From contig CAIVKO010000208.1 of assembly GCA_903906515.1 (NCBI GenBank), positions 1 through 45,416 on the forward strand: 45,416 nt of DNA, written 5' to 3'. Shown piece by piece: positions 15,538 to 23,006 of this stretch (position 1 is its first letter; every line of letters starts with the position of its first letter). The notes below the pieces were generated by a model. The model saw nothing but the letters and a program-made list of their open reading frames with translations. It did not search any database and was not told the origin of the DNA. Source of the DNA: Akkermansiaceae bacterium (lineage in GTDB: Bacteria; Verrucomicrobiota; Verrucomicrobiia; Verrucomicrobiales; Akkermansiaceae). Both the position numbers and the translations under genes were made by a program.

Positions 15538-16467
15538 TCACCGGGCAAGCAGTTTCTCGGCCACGGCGCGGATGGTTTCGTCCAGCGCGAATGCCCCTGC
15601 GGTGAGCGCGATCCGCGCGTTGCCGGAAAAATCCTCGGTGCTGAGATCATCCGGACCGTTCACGATGACAGCGGTTTTTCCCCGACGCAGGGCGGTTTCC
15701 ACCAGAGCTTCACATGAGGCTTCTCCGGGTTTTCCGACAATCACCGCGCGGTCACAGGTGATCAGGATTTTCTCCAGTGCCTCCTCGCGCTGGATCATCG
15801 ATGGTGAAGCGGTATCCAAGAACCTGACCCTCGAATCCCGATAACGGAAACGCAATTGCTGGACCAACCACGAAACCCGCCGTGGTGAAAGCGTGCTCTG
15901 ACAGACCGCACCGAACGCTGGGCAAAATACCAACCGAGCGGTATCAGTGGTGTCTTCGATGATTTTGCTGCATCCTCCACCCGCCAGCGCCTGGCTTTCC
16001 AGATCATCGTGGCGGCCGATCACCAGTCCCTGTGCACCTTCAATGCGCAGCAGTCCGAGCGCGACCTGTGCCTTGCGGACCTGCGGTGCCGTGAAATCCT
16101 CCAGCGGCACCGACGCGGCTTCCCAATCCCGCCGGAGTCGTGGTGAGACGCCGCTGTATGGAATCGCCACGCGCCGGACTTTGAAAAAATCGGCCTCGTC
16201 GAGATCTTCTTGAATCCCCCTTTCGGCAAGCAGTGCGCTCACCGCCTCATCCGGCATGAATTTTCCCGCCACGCCGACTTTACGGCTCGCTGCCAGTGCC
16301 AAAATCCGAGCCAAGGCACTCCGGACGTCCTGATCCATGCCTAACGTTGCCGCCACTTGCACGATGGATTTCCTTTCCTCAGGTGGCATGAACCGTTTTT
16401 CATCGATGCCTTTCATGGCTTTGTCTGACAAAGTGTTTGGGCGCGGAGTTGGGTGAAATCGTTGCAT
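15538..16467 (-). CDS. IspH/LytB-like protein lacking the iron-sulfur cysteines
   Basis: The 309-residue protein follows the IspH (HMBPP reductase) fold order: LLAERGI, SGVSPRLR (for AHGVS), EDFTAPQVRKAQ (for DATCPLVTKVH), GRHDDLESQA (for GHAGHPEVEG), CQSTLSPRRVSWLVQQLRF (for TQTTLS...), QREEALEKIL, VIVGKPGEAS, VETALRRGK and a C-terminal LTAGAFALDETI (for VTAGASAP). None of the three cluster-binding cysteines is kept: no GFCAG motif, Ala127 replaces the central one, and no ICYAT. The diphosphate-binding SSNS loop is also changed (GEASC). It is therefore unlikely to reduce HMBPP. The frame is intact and well conserved within itself, which argues for a different function rather than decay. True function unknown. 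The start could also be Met18 or Met27. Confidence 0.7.
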   Translation of the reverse strand: MQRFHPTPRPNTLSDKAMKGIDEKRFMPPEERKSIVQVAATLGMDQDVRSALARILALAASRKVGVAGKFMPDEAVSALLAERGIQEDLDEADFFKVRRVAIPYSGVSPRLRRDWEAASVPLEDFTAPQVRKAQVALGLLRIEGAQGLVIGRHDDLESQALAGGGCSKIIEDTTDTARLVFCPAFGAVCQSTLSPRRVSWLVQQLRFRYRDSRVRFLDTASPSMIQREEALEKILITCDRAVIVGKPGEASCEALVETALRRGKTAVIVNGPDDLSTEDFSGNARIALTAGAFALDETIRAVAEKLLAR

Positions 16468-16520
16468 GGCTGGAAGCTTTGTATCACAAAGCTAATGACT
16501 GGCAAGGAAAAATATGGGGT

Positions 16521-16820
16521 TTATTTCCCGATACCGAGGATTTGTTCGAGCACGGCGAGGTAGGCGACGAAGGCCTGACGACCGCTGGGCGTGAGCGAGT
16601 AGAGCGTTTGAGGACGACCGTCACCGGAGAGTTTTTCACCTTGGATGAATTCGACTTTTTCGAGTGTCCGGAGGTGGGTGATGAGATTGCCATCGGACAT
16701 GTCGAGTTGGGCCTTGAGGTCCTGAAATGGCCAGGCCTCCGCGCGGGATGCGAGCAGCGTCATGATGGACAGGCGCCCTTTCTCGTGGATGGTCCGATCC
16801 AGTTGGGAGAAATCGATCAT
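16521..16820 (-). CDS. winged-helix transcriptional regulator (MarR/ArsR-like single domain)
   Basis: The 99-residue protein is a lone winged helix: RLSIMTLLASRAEAWPFQDL, then the recognition region LDMSDGNLITHLRTLEKV and a wing containing GRPQTLYSLTPSGRQAF. The pattern matches the family in which a small winged-helix regulator without effector domain pairs with a membrane protein. It probably represses its own operon. The ATG overlaps the stop of the upstream membrane-protein gene (ATGA), so the two are translationally coupled. Ligand and targets are unknown; the palindromic 42-base repeats at 17497-17628 upstream of the operon are plausible binding sites (inference). Confidence 0.82.
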   Translation of the reverse strand: MIDFSQLDRTIHEKGRLSIMTLLASRAEAWPFQDLKAQLDMSDGNLITHLRTLEKVEFIQGEKLSGDGRPQTLYSLTPSGRQAFVAYLAVLEQILGIGK

Positions 16821-17437
16821 GCGGTGGGTTCTTCGCGTCTTCCGGTGGTGACGATGAGTCCGCCGTAGATCAGGTGGAATCCGCCGAAGGCGATGGCCAT
16901 GAGCCGCGAGGCGTTGAGGTGGACCATCCACTCGGGTTCGACATGGAAAATATCGGTGACCCCCGCGAGACTGGTCACGCCGAAGATGACGAAGGCCCAG
17001 CCGAGCCAGACCATGGATTTGGGAGCGAATTCACGGATGGCAAGCAGGGCGATCCCGTAGTGGACGATCCACATGCAGGCGGCTGCCACATTGGACCCCG
17101 AGCGCACGAAAAGCAGGCCCATAAAGCCCCCGGCGATCAATGATGGCATGGCACCACGAAGCGCCAGCCGCAGTCCGGGACTCCAGAACCGGCGGTGGTG
17201 CACCGCCTTCATCCGCAGCAGTTGGAAAACATAAAACGCCAGCACCACCAGCAGCCCCCCGATCCACCAATATGCCCAATCCCAACTGTTGCGCTTTTCT
17301 GAAAACCACGCGACCGCCATCGATACCGCTCCGCCGATCAGCGCTGTTTCCCCGGACAATGCCCGGAAAATCGTCGCCCGCTCCATCATCGAACGGATCA
17401 CCCGCAATTGCTCAACTGCTTCTGCCTGCGTCGTCAT
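16817..17437 (-). CDS. polytopic inner-membrane protein, regulator-linked
   Basis: The 206-residue protein has a soluble, charged N-terminus (about 25 residues, VEQLRVIRSMMERAT) followed by about six hydrophobic segments, e.g. ALIGGAVSMAVAWF, YWWIGGLLVVLAFYVF, MPSLIAGGFMGLLFV, AACMWIVHYGIALLAI, WLGWAFVIFGVTSLAGV and LMAIAFGGFHLIYGG. No catalytic or transporter motif is recognised. The ATG at 17437 gives MTTQAEAVEQ; the frame is open to 17473 but those residues look non-native. It is first in a two-gene operon with the winged-helix regulator. Function unknown. Confidence 0.75.
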   Translation of the reverse strand: MTTQAEAVEQLRVIRSMMERATIFRALSGETALIGGAVSMAVAWFSEKRNSWDWAYWWIGGLLVVLAFYVFQLLRMKAVHHRRFWSPGLRLALRGAMPSLIAGGFMGLLFVRSGSNVAAACMWIVHYGIALLAIREFAPKSMVWLGWAFVIFGVTSLAGVTDIFHVEPEWMVHLNASRLMAIAFGGFHLIYGGLIVTTGRREEPTA

Positions 17438-17496
17438 GTCCTTGCTTTGCCATACAAAGCCGGGTGCTGGCAAGTCGAAAACGGATCGGAAAAGTC

Positions 17497-17628
17497 TGTT
17501 AGCAAATCATCCGGACGATCGTCCGGATAATCGGGAGGGGATAAGTAACTCGGGGAGGATTCGTCAATCTCCGCTCGGGTTATAGTTGTTAGCAAATCAT
17601 ACGGACGATCGTCCGGATAATCGGGAGG
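17497..17628. repeat. two 42-base direct repeats, each with a palindromic core
   Basis: Copy one is 17497-17538 and copy two 17587-17628, starting tgttagcaaatcat and ending tcgggagg. They differ at a single base (17511 c, 17601 a) and have a 90-base period. Copy one contains the perfect palindrome tccggacgatcgtccgga; in copy two one flank base is altered. They lie between divergent genes (membrane protein/regulator operon and GNAT gene), which suits paired operator sites. Only two copies exist, so this is not a CRISPR array. Confidence 0.75.
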
Positions 17629-17682
17629 AGTGATTCCATCCTGGGCTTGAGTCGTCGTGCATTACCGATGTAAGTTCAACTC

Positions 17683-18345
17683 ATGGCTGAGATGCACATT
17701 CAGTGGATGATCGAACGGATCGATGATTACGAAGAACCGAATCCGTCGGAGGGCGAATGTCTGATCCAGATCGAAGGGAAAATTGAATGCGATGGGCAAG
17801 CTGCGGGTTTGGTGGAGGCGTTTTACCTATTTGCCAAGGCTCCCGCATCGCCTGTCTCTTTCATGGAGTTTTGGGATCTGGACAGCGGTATCTGCGATGT
17901 GTTTGAGGAAATCATCGCCCCTGGTCACCGGAAGTTTCTAGAACCGCTCCCGAAGCTTCTGGAAATGGAGAAAGGTTTTCTTGTTGTTCATTTCATCGCG
18001 CTGCGTCCGCAATTCCGCCGTATCGGGCTAGGCCAGGAGGCGATGCGCGAACTGGTCCACAATTTCGCCGACCCTCGCGTCGGTGTGGTGTTGCTGGATG
18101 CCCGACCGCTTCAACACCGTCCGCATGGCTATGATGATTTCGACAAGGAAGTCCGGGATCTTCCGTGGAATTCTCCGGACGAGGATCAGAGCAGCTTAAT
18201 ACGTCATTTCCACAGTTGGGGCATGAAGCATCTGCCGCGCACCCGCTTCATGTTTGCCACTCCGCATGATCTGATCGGAGACCACGCCGTGGATTGGTAT
18301 CCCGGCTTGCTTTATGATCCTGATGAGGATTTTGGTGACGAGTGA
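17683..18345 (+). CDS. GNAT-like acetyltransferase-fold protein
   Basis: The 220-residue cytoplasmic protein has a recognisable GNAT motif A in its middle, FIALRPQFRRIGLGQEAMREL (beginning near residue 105), with the R-x-x-G-x-G acetyl-CoA pyrophosphate-binding pattern. The N-terminal hundred residues are acidic and unlike typical GNATs, and the C-terminus (VDWYPGLLYDPDEDFGDE) is very acidic. The substrate cannot be inferred. Its promoter region contains the second 42-base repeat, 55 bases before the ATG, so it may share regulation with the divergent regulator/membrane-protein operon. Family assignment is moderate; substrate unknown. Confidence 0.65.
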   Translation: MAEMHIQWMIERIDDYEEPNPSEGECLIQIEGKIECDGQAAGLVEAFYLFAKAPASPVSFMEFWDLDSGICDVFEEIIAPGHRKFLEPLPKLLEMEKGFLVVHFIALRPQFRRIGLGQEAMRELVHNFADPRVGVVLLDARPLQHRPHGYDDFDKEVRDLPWNSPDEDQSSLIRHFHSWGMKHLPRTRFMFATPHDLIGDHAVDWYPGLLYDPDEDFGDE

Positions 18346-18387
18346 TATCGAATGGGTTTCCAGTATTGTCACCGTGGTATTCTCCAC

Positions 18388-19656
18388 CTAGCGGCGGCCG
18401 CGTGAATAACTCCGGCGTTGGCCACCACGGTTTCCGCCTTGCGACGGCTTGGGAGCGGAGCGTCCGAACGTTTTTCCACGTGTGTGTTGATCGGCCAGAG
18501 TCTCGATGTGCCAATCGTGATCGTCCCAGCGGGGAATGGGCATCTTGATGATCTTTTCGATCTCGCGGAGGAACTCCAGTTCGTCTTCCGAGCAGAACGA
18601 AACCGCACGTCCTTCCGCTCCGGCACGCGCCGTGCGGCCGATGCGGTGCACGTAGGCTTCCGGTTCGTTAGGGAGATCGAAGTTCACCACCAGGCCGATG
18701 TCCTTCACATCCACCCCGCGGGCGGCGACGTCGGTGGCGACCAGCACAGGTGTGAGACCTTTTTTGAAGCGGTCGAGAGCCTTTTCACGCTGGGCCTGGG
18801 ATTTATTGCCGTGGATGGCGTCGGCGGGAAAACCTGCGGCACACAGGCTCTTGGCGAGCTTGTTGGCACCGTGTTTGGTGCGGCTGAAAACAATCGTCAA
18901 TTTTTGATGGGCGGCGGCGGCCTGGGCGCGCAGCAGTTGCTCTAACAATTGACGCTTGTTTTCCTTGGAGAGGAAACAAATCTGTTGGTCGATATTTTCC
19001 GCGGTGGTGGTTTCCGGGGTGATGCTGACATGGGCCGGTTCACGCAGGATCGTATGCGCCAGCTCGACAATGTTGGGAGCGAGAGTGGCGGAGAAAAACA
19101 ACGATTGGCGTCTGGCAGGCAACATCGAGACGATGCGTTTCACATCGCGGAGGAAACCCATGTCGAGCATGCGGTCCACTTCATCGAGCACGAAAAACTC
19201 GACCTGCGAGAGATCGATGTGACGTTGGTCGATGAGATCGAGCAGGCGGCCGGGCGTGGCTACGAGCACATCCACACCGCTGCGCATGGCGTTCACCTGT
19301 GGCACCTGGCCGACTCCGCCGTAAACCAATGTCTGGCGGAATTTCACATACTTGCCGTAGGTGGTGAAGCTTTTACCTACTTGTGCGGCGAGTTCGCGGG
19401 TCGGGGCCAGCACCAGCGTCCTGCAACCGCGCGGGCGGACCTGGCGAGGGTTTTCATGGAGGGCCTGGAGGATCGGCAGGGCGAAACCTGCCGTCTTGCC
19501 GGTGCCGGTCTGGGCACAGCCTAACAAATCACGCCCCCGCAGAAGCAGGGGGATCGCCTGCGCCTGGATCGGCGATGGCACGGTATAGTTCAGTTCGCGC
19601 AAAACGCGTTGGAGGGGCGCAGCCAGTGGCAACGCCTCGAATTCAGTCGGGGTCAT
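18388..19656 (-). CDS. DEAD-box RNA helicase (RhlE-like) with DEVD motif II
   Basis: ATP-dependent RNA unwinding protein of 422 residues, probably in ribosome assembly, mRNA turnover or cold adaptation. In order: Q-motif region (SPIQAQAIP), motif I AQTGTGKT (48-55), PTRELA (85-90), TPGR (134-137), motif II DEVD (158-161), motif III SAT (189-191), then the second RecA domain with VATDVAARGVD and HRIGRTARAG. The tail is basic and RG-rich (GGNRGGQRRSYSRGRR), an RNA-binding extension typical of RhlE-type proteins. Motif II reads DEVD instead of DEAD; the Asp-Glu pair needed for magnesium and catalysis is intact. It is monocistronic. Confidence 0.92.
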   Translation of the reverse strand: MTPTEFEALPLAAPLQRVLRELNYTVPSPIQAQAIPLLLRGRDLLGCAQTGTGKTAGFALPILQALHENPRQVRPRGCRTLVLAPTRELAAQVGKSFTTYGKYVKFRQTLVYGGVGQVPQVNAMRSGVDVLVATPGRLLDLIDQRHIDLSQVEFFVLDEVDRMLDMGFLRDVKRIVSMLPARRQSLFFSATLAPNIVELAHTILREPAHVSITPETTTAENIDQQICFLSKENKRQLLEQLLRAQAAAAHQKLTIVFSRTKHGANKLAKSLCAAGFPADAIHGNKSQAQREKALDRFKKGLTPVLVATDVAARGVDVKDIGLVVNFDLPNEPEAYVHRIGRTARAGAEGRAVSFCSEDELEFLREIEKIIKMPIPRWDDHDWHIETLADQHTRGKTFGRSAPKPSQGGNRGGQRRSYSRGRR

Positions 19657-19888
19657 GTCTTTCAGTGTGCCCGCACCCTCCGGATATCGGCGGCGGGCGG
19701 TGTCGATGAGTGATTATCGTATGAACCTCAATCAATCTCTCTCATCGCTGAAGACCGGAAAAGGGCGGAACCTTTCAAACGGATCCGCGAACGGCTATGA
19801 CGCCGCGCGCCGGGAACATGGCCGCGATTTTAGGGATGGCAAGGAAATTATGCCATTCCATCGCAATGCGGCTGAATCCGGATCGGAA

Positions 19889-20518
19889 TCAAGCCCTCAA
19901 CAAGGCCATCGCGGCATCGACCGCGCTGCCTGCGTCTGCCGCATAACCATCGGCTCCGATCTCGGCTGCGTATTCGACGGTGATGGGTGCTCCGCCGACC
20001 ATGATTTTGGGGCTGAGACCGGCTTCACGAATGGCCTTCACGGTTTCCCGCATGGCGGGCATGGTGGTGGTCAGCAGGGCTGAAAGTCCGACGAGCTTTG
20101 CGTTGTGTTCGCGGATGGCATCGACGAATTTCGCGGGTGGTACGTTCACACCCAGGTCGATGACGTCGATATTGGCACCCTTCCACATCATGGCCACGAG
20201 GTTCTTGCCGATATCGTGGAGGTCGCCTTCGACCGTTCCGATCACCGCATTGAACTCGGGCTTCACCCCGGCTTCCACGAGCATCGGTTCTAGCACGGCG
20301 AGTGCTTCTTTCATCGCACGGGCGGCAATCAACATCTCGGGAACGAAAATCTCGTTGTTTTTGAAACTTTCTCCCACAATCGCCATCGCGGGAACCAAAC
20401 GGTTTTCGACAATGAACTGAGCGGATTCGCCGGCTTCAAGACAAGATTGGACAAGTGCGGGAACATCTTTGCGTTTTCCGGCAATTACAGCGGCAGATAG
20501 AGGGTGCGGATCATTCAT
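19889..20518 (-). CDS. corrinoid (methylcobalamin) protein
   Basis: The 209-residue protein has an N-terminal helical cap (about residues 5-85, B12-binding 2 type) and a Rossmann-like cobalamin-binding domain. The latter has the lower-ligand motif DLHDIG (99-104, His101), followed by SALLTTTM and GGAPITVEYAAEIGADGY. It resembles the cobalamin module of MetH and the free-standing corrinoid proteins MtbC/MtmC, which shuttle methyl groups between a donor-specific methyltransferase and an acceptor enzyme. It is divergent from a homocysteine S-methyltransferase gene, the natural acceptor partner. The methyl-donating methyltransferase and a corrinoid reactivation protein are not in the window. Coenzyme role is confident; the donor substrate is unknown. 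Confidence 0.9.
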   Translation of the reverse strand: MNDPHPLSAAVIAGKRKDVPALVQSCLEAGESAQFIVENRLVPAMAIVGESFKNNEIFVPEMLIAARAMKEALAVLEPMLVEAGVKPEFNAVIGTVEGDLHDIGKNLVAMMWKGANIDVIDLGVNVPPAKFVDAIREHNAKLVGLSALLTTTMPAMRETVKAIREAGLSPKIMVGGAPITVEYAAEIGADGYAADAGSAVDAAMALLRA

Positions 20519-20643
20519 AACTGGTTCAAGCTAACGGCTTCCTGCCGCCGGGTATAGTGATTTGGTCCGATTGTTTGTTGATCTGGTGCGATTTCTTTCT
20601 TCTGTGCTTGTCGAAAGGGGTTATGAATTTTTCCATCCGTCCG

Positions 20644-21540
20644 ATGAAACAAAACAATCTGATTGAGGCATTGGCGGCAGGCCCGCTTTGTGGTGATGGA
20701 GCGATGGGCACTTTGCTGATGGCGCGTGGCATGGCAGGAGGGTCCTGCGGCATGGCTTGGAACATCGACCAACCGGAGGATGTGATCGCCATTCATCGAG
20801 CCTACCGCGAGGCGGGTTCGCGCCTGATTACGACCAATTCCTTCGGCGGATCACGCTTTATCCTCGCCTTGCACGGTCGCGCGGCGGATGTGAGGGACCT
20901 CAACATCGCGGCTGCCAAGGTCGCACGCACCGCTGCCGGTGACGATGCCTGGGTGCTCGGAGATGTGGGCCCGTGCGGAGACTTTCTGGAACCCGTGGGA
21001 GATCTAACCGAAGACGAGGTGCGTGATGCCTTCAGGGATCAAATCGAAGGATTGATCGCCGGTGGTGCGGATGCCATCCTTGTGGAAACCATGAGTGATC
21101 CCGGGGAAATGATTCTTGGTATCGAGGCGGCGCACGCCTGTGATCCTAACATCCCGGTGATAGCCACGTATGCCTTTCAAAAAACCGCGGACGGAGGGTT
21201 CCGCACCATGATGGGAAGCACGGTGGCGGATGCCATCGGAAAAGCCGTGGACGCGGGAGCGGCGGTGGTGGGTGCCAACTGCGGGTCCTCCCTCGATCTG
21301 GACGACTACGTGACTCTCTGTAAGGAAATCGTCGTAGCGGGCGGGCCCGCCCATGTCATCATCCAACCCAACGCCGGAGCGCCCCAACAAGTGGGTGGTC
21401 AAACGGTCTATCTGGCCACACCCGCACAAATGGCGGACACCGCCAGGCGCCTGCTGGATGCCGGCGCGCGCATCATCGGCGGTTGCTGCGGCACCACCCC
21501 CGAACACCTCGCGGCGATCGCAAAGGCGGTCGCCATGTGA
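20644..21540 (+). CDS. homocysteine S-methyltransferase domain protein
   Basis: The 298-residue protein corresponds to the N-terminal homocysteine-binding module of cobalamin-dependent methionine synthase (MetH) and betaine-homocysteine methyltransferases. It shows GDGAMGTLL (about 17-25), the TNSFGG strand end and the zinc cysteines Cys213 (GANCGSS) and Cys281-Cys282 (GGCCGTTPEH). It would transfer a methyl group from the adjacent corrinoid protein to homocysteine, forming methionine, and so feeds metK; homocysteine comes from ahcY. The start at 20644 is chosen because conserved sequence begins soon after it. An ATG at 20623 follows a purine-rich gaaagggg stretch with too-short spacing and is an alternative. 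The folate-binding and reactivation domains of MetH are missing. Confidence 0.88.
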   Translation: MKQNNLIEALAAGPLCGDGAMGTLLMARGMAGGSCGMAWNIDQPEDVIAIHRAYREAGSRLITTNSFGGSRFILALHGRAADVRDLNIAAAKVARTAAGDDAWVLGDVGPCGDFLEPVGDLTEDEVRDAFRDQIEGLIAGGADAILVETMSDPGEMILGIEAAHACDPNIPVIATYAFQKTADGGFRTMMGSTVADAIGKAVDAGAAVVGANCGSSLDLDDYVTLCKEIVVAGGPAHVIIQPNAGAPQQVGGQTVYLATPAQMADTARRLLDAGARIIGGCCGTTPEHLAAIAKAVAM

Positions 21541-21695
21541 ATCGGTTGGCAGAAGGATCGTGACTCGCTCTTTGGGGTGGAAACTCCGCAAGTCGCTCCT
21601 TGACCCTGCGGTCATAGACCCGTCGTTTCCATCGTGATTTCCCGAACTGTTGCTTCCCGCTTGCCCAGCGGGATTCTGTGGCTAATCTCATCCGC

Positions 21696-22784
21696 ATGTC
21701 ATCCACCTTCGGTCAGGTTTTCCGCATCCACACCTTCGGCGAGTCCCACGGTGGCGGTGTCGGCGTCGTCATCGACGGCTGTCCGCCGTGCATTCCGGTA
21801 TCGCTGGAGCAGATTCAACAGGAACTTGACCGCCGCCGCCCCGGTCAATCCGACATCGTCACCCCGCGAAATGAGGCAGATACCGCCGAAATCCTCTCCG
21901 GCATCCACGACGGGCTCACGCTAGGCACTCCGATTTCCATCATTGTCAGAAATACCGATCAACGCCCGGGTTCCTACGATGAAATGGCCGTGAAATACCG
22001 GCCCAGCCATGCCGATTACACCTACGATGCGAAATACGGAATCCGCGCCCCGTCCGGTGGCGGTCGTGCGTCCGCCCGCGAAACCATCGGCCGCGTCGCC
22101 GCCGCCGCCGTCGCCCGCCAAGTCCTCGACACCCTGAATCCCGGTATCGAGATCCTGGCCTGGGTGAAATCCGTCCATGACCTCAATGCCGACGTCGATC
22201 CCGCCACGGTGACTGCTGAAACCATCGAGTCCAACATCGTGCGCACCGGTGATCCCGCTATGGTCGATGTCATGATCGAGCGCATAAAAACCATTCGCAC
22301 CGACGGCAACTCCATCGGCGGAGTGATCGAATGCGTCATTCGCAACTGCCCACCCGGTCTCGGCGAACCGATTTTCGACAAGCTTGAAGCCGACCTCGCT
22401 AAAGCCATGCTCTCTATCCCAGCGACCAAGGGATTCGAAATCGGATCGGGCTTCGCCGGCACGCTATTAACCGGCCGCGAGCACAACGATCCGTTCCACA
22501 TGGTCGATGGCAAGGTCCGCACCACGAGCAACCGCTCCGGCGGCGTGCAAGGCGGCATTTCCAATGGCGAACACATCCTTATCCGTGTGGCTTTCAAGCC
22601 GACCGCCACCATCATGACATCACAGGAAACCGTCACCTCGTCCGGCGAAAACACCGAACTCTCCGGCAAGGGGCGTCACGACGCCTGCGTTCTTCCAAGA
22701 GCCGTGCCCATCGTCGAGGCCATGGCGACACTGGTATTGACCGATCACCTGCTCAGGCAAAGGTGTGTGGCGGTTGTTAGGTGA
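21696..22784 (+). CDS. aroC: chorismate synthase
   Basis: Converts 5-enolpyruvylshikimate-3-phosphate to chorismate using reduced FMN, the last step of the shikimate pathway. The 362-residue protein has the N-terminal [17 protein letters not shown] signature, [25 protein letters not shown] and the [17 protein letters not shown]-binding motif. The length is normal. The ATG at 21696 ([19 protein letters not shown]) gives the expected distance to the first motif; a GTG six codons upstream is an alternative. It complements aroA at the left end of the window, though the two are not in one operon. Confidence 0.96.
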   Translation: MSSTFGQVFRIHTFGESHGGGVGVVIDGCPPCIPVSLEQIQQELDRRRPGQSDIVTPRNEADTAEILSGIHDGLTLGTPISIIVRNTDQRPGSYDEMAVKYRPSHADYTYDAKYGIRAPSGGGRASARETIGRVAAAAVARQVLDTLNPGIEILAWVKSVHDLNADVDPATVTAETIESNIVRTGDPAMVDVMIERIKTIRTDGNSIGGVIECVIRNCPPGLGEPIFDKLEADLAKAMLSIPATKGFEIGSGFAGTLLTGREHNDPFHMVDGKVRTTSNRSGGVQGGISNGEHILIRVAFKPTATIMTSQETVTSSGENTELSGKGRHDACVLPRAVPIVEAMATLVLTDHLLRQRCVAVVR

Positions 22785-22794
22785 TGGAGGGTAA

Positions 22795-22883
22795 AAGGCA
22801 GGGACACTCCGAGCGGTCCGTGTGGAAGAATTGCGAATGGATGAATAGGAACGGCGATTCATATCCATTCACTCGGACCGCTC
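22795..22883. repeat. long nested inverted repeat after aroC
   Basis: Outer arms 22811-22823 and 22871-22883 pair over 13 positions with one mismatch (gagcggtccg core). Inner arms 22835-22846 (gaatggatgaat) and 22857-22870 pair with a two-base bulge around a 10-base loop. An 11-base bulge separates the two stems on the left side only. The leading aaggcaggga (22795-22804) is shared with the stem-loop at 8586. It may terminate aroC transcripts or be an intergenic repeat of a dispersed family. Confidence 0.6.
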
Positions 22884-23006
22884 CATAGAAAGAAGCAGAA
22901 TACGGGAGGATTCTCATTAGAGTGATCTTACAGGATGTATGAGCATTGATCCTAAATTGGCGTTCCTTGTAATGTCATGCATCTCCGTCACGTATGGGTG
23001 AGCCTC

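Noticed and set aside
17497..17628. CRISPR array
   Set aside because: Only two repeats, with no third unit and no cas genes nearby.
19655..20083. A 142-residue + strand protein between the helicase and corrinoid genes
   Set aside because: It largely overlaps the corrinoid gene on the other strand and lacks any recognisable motif.
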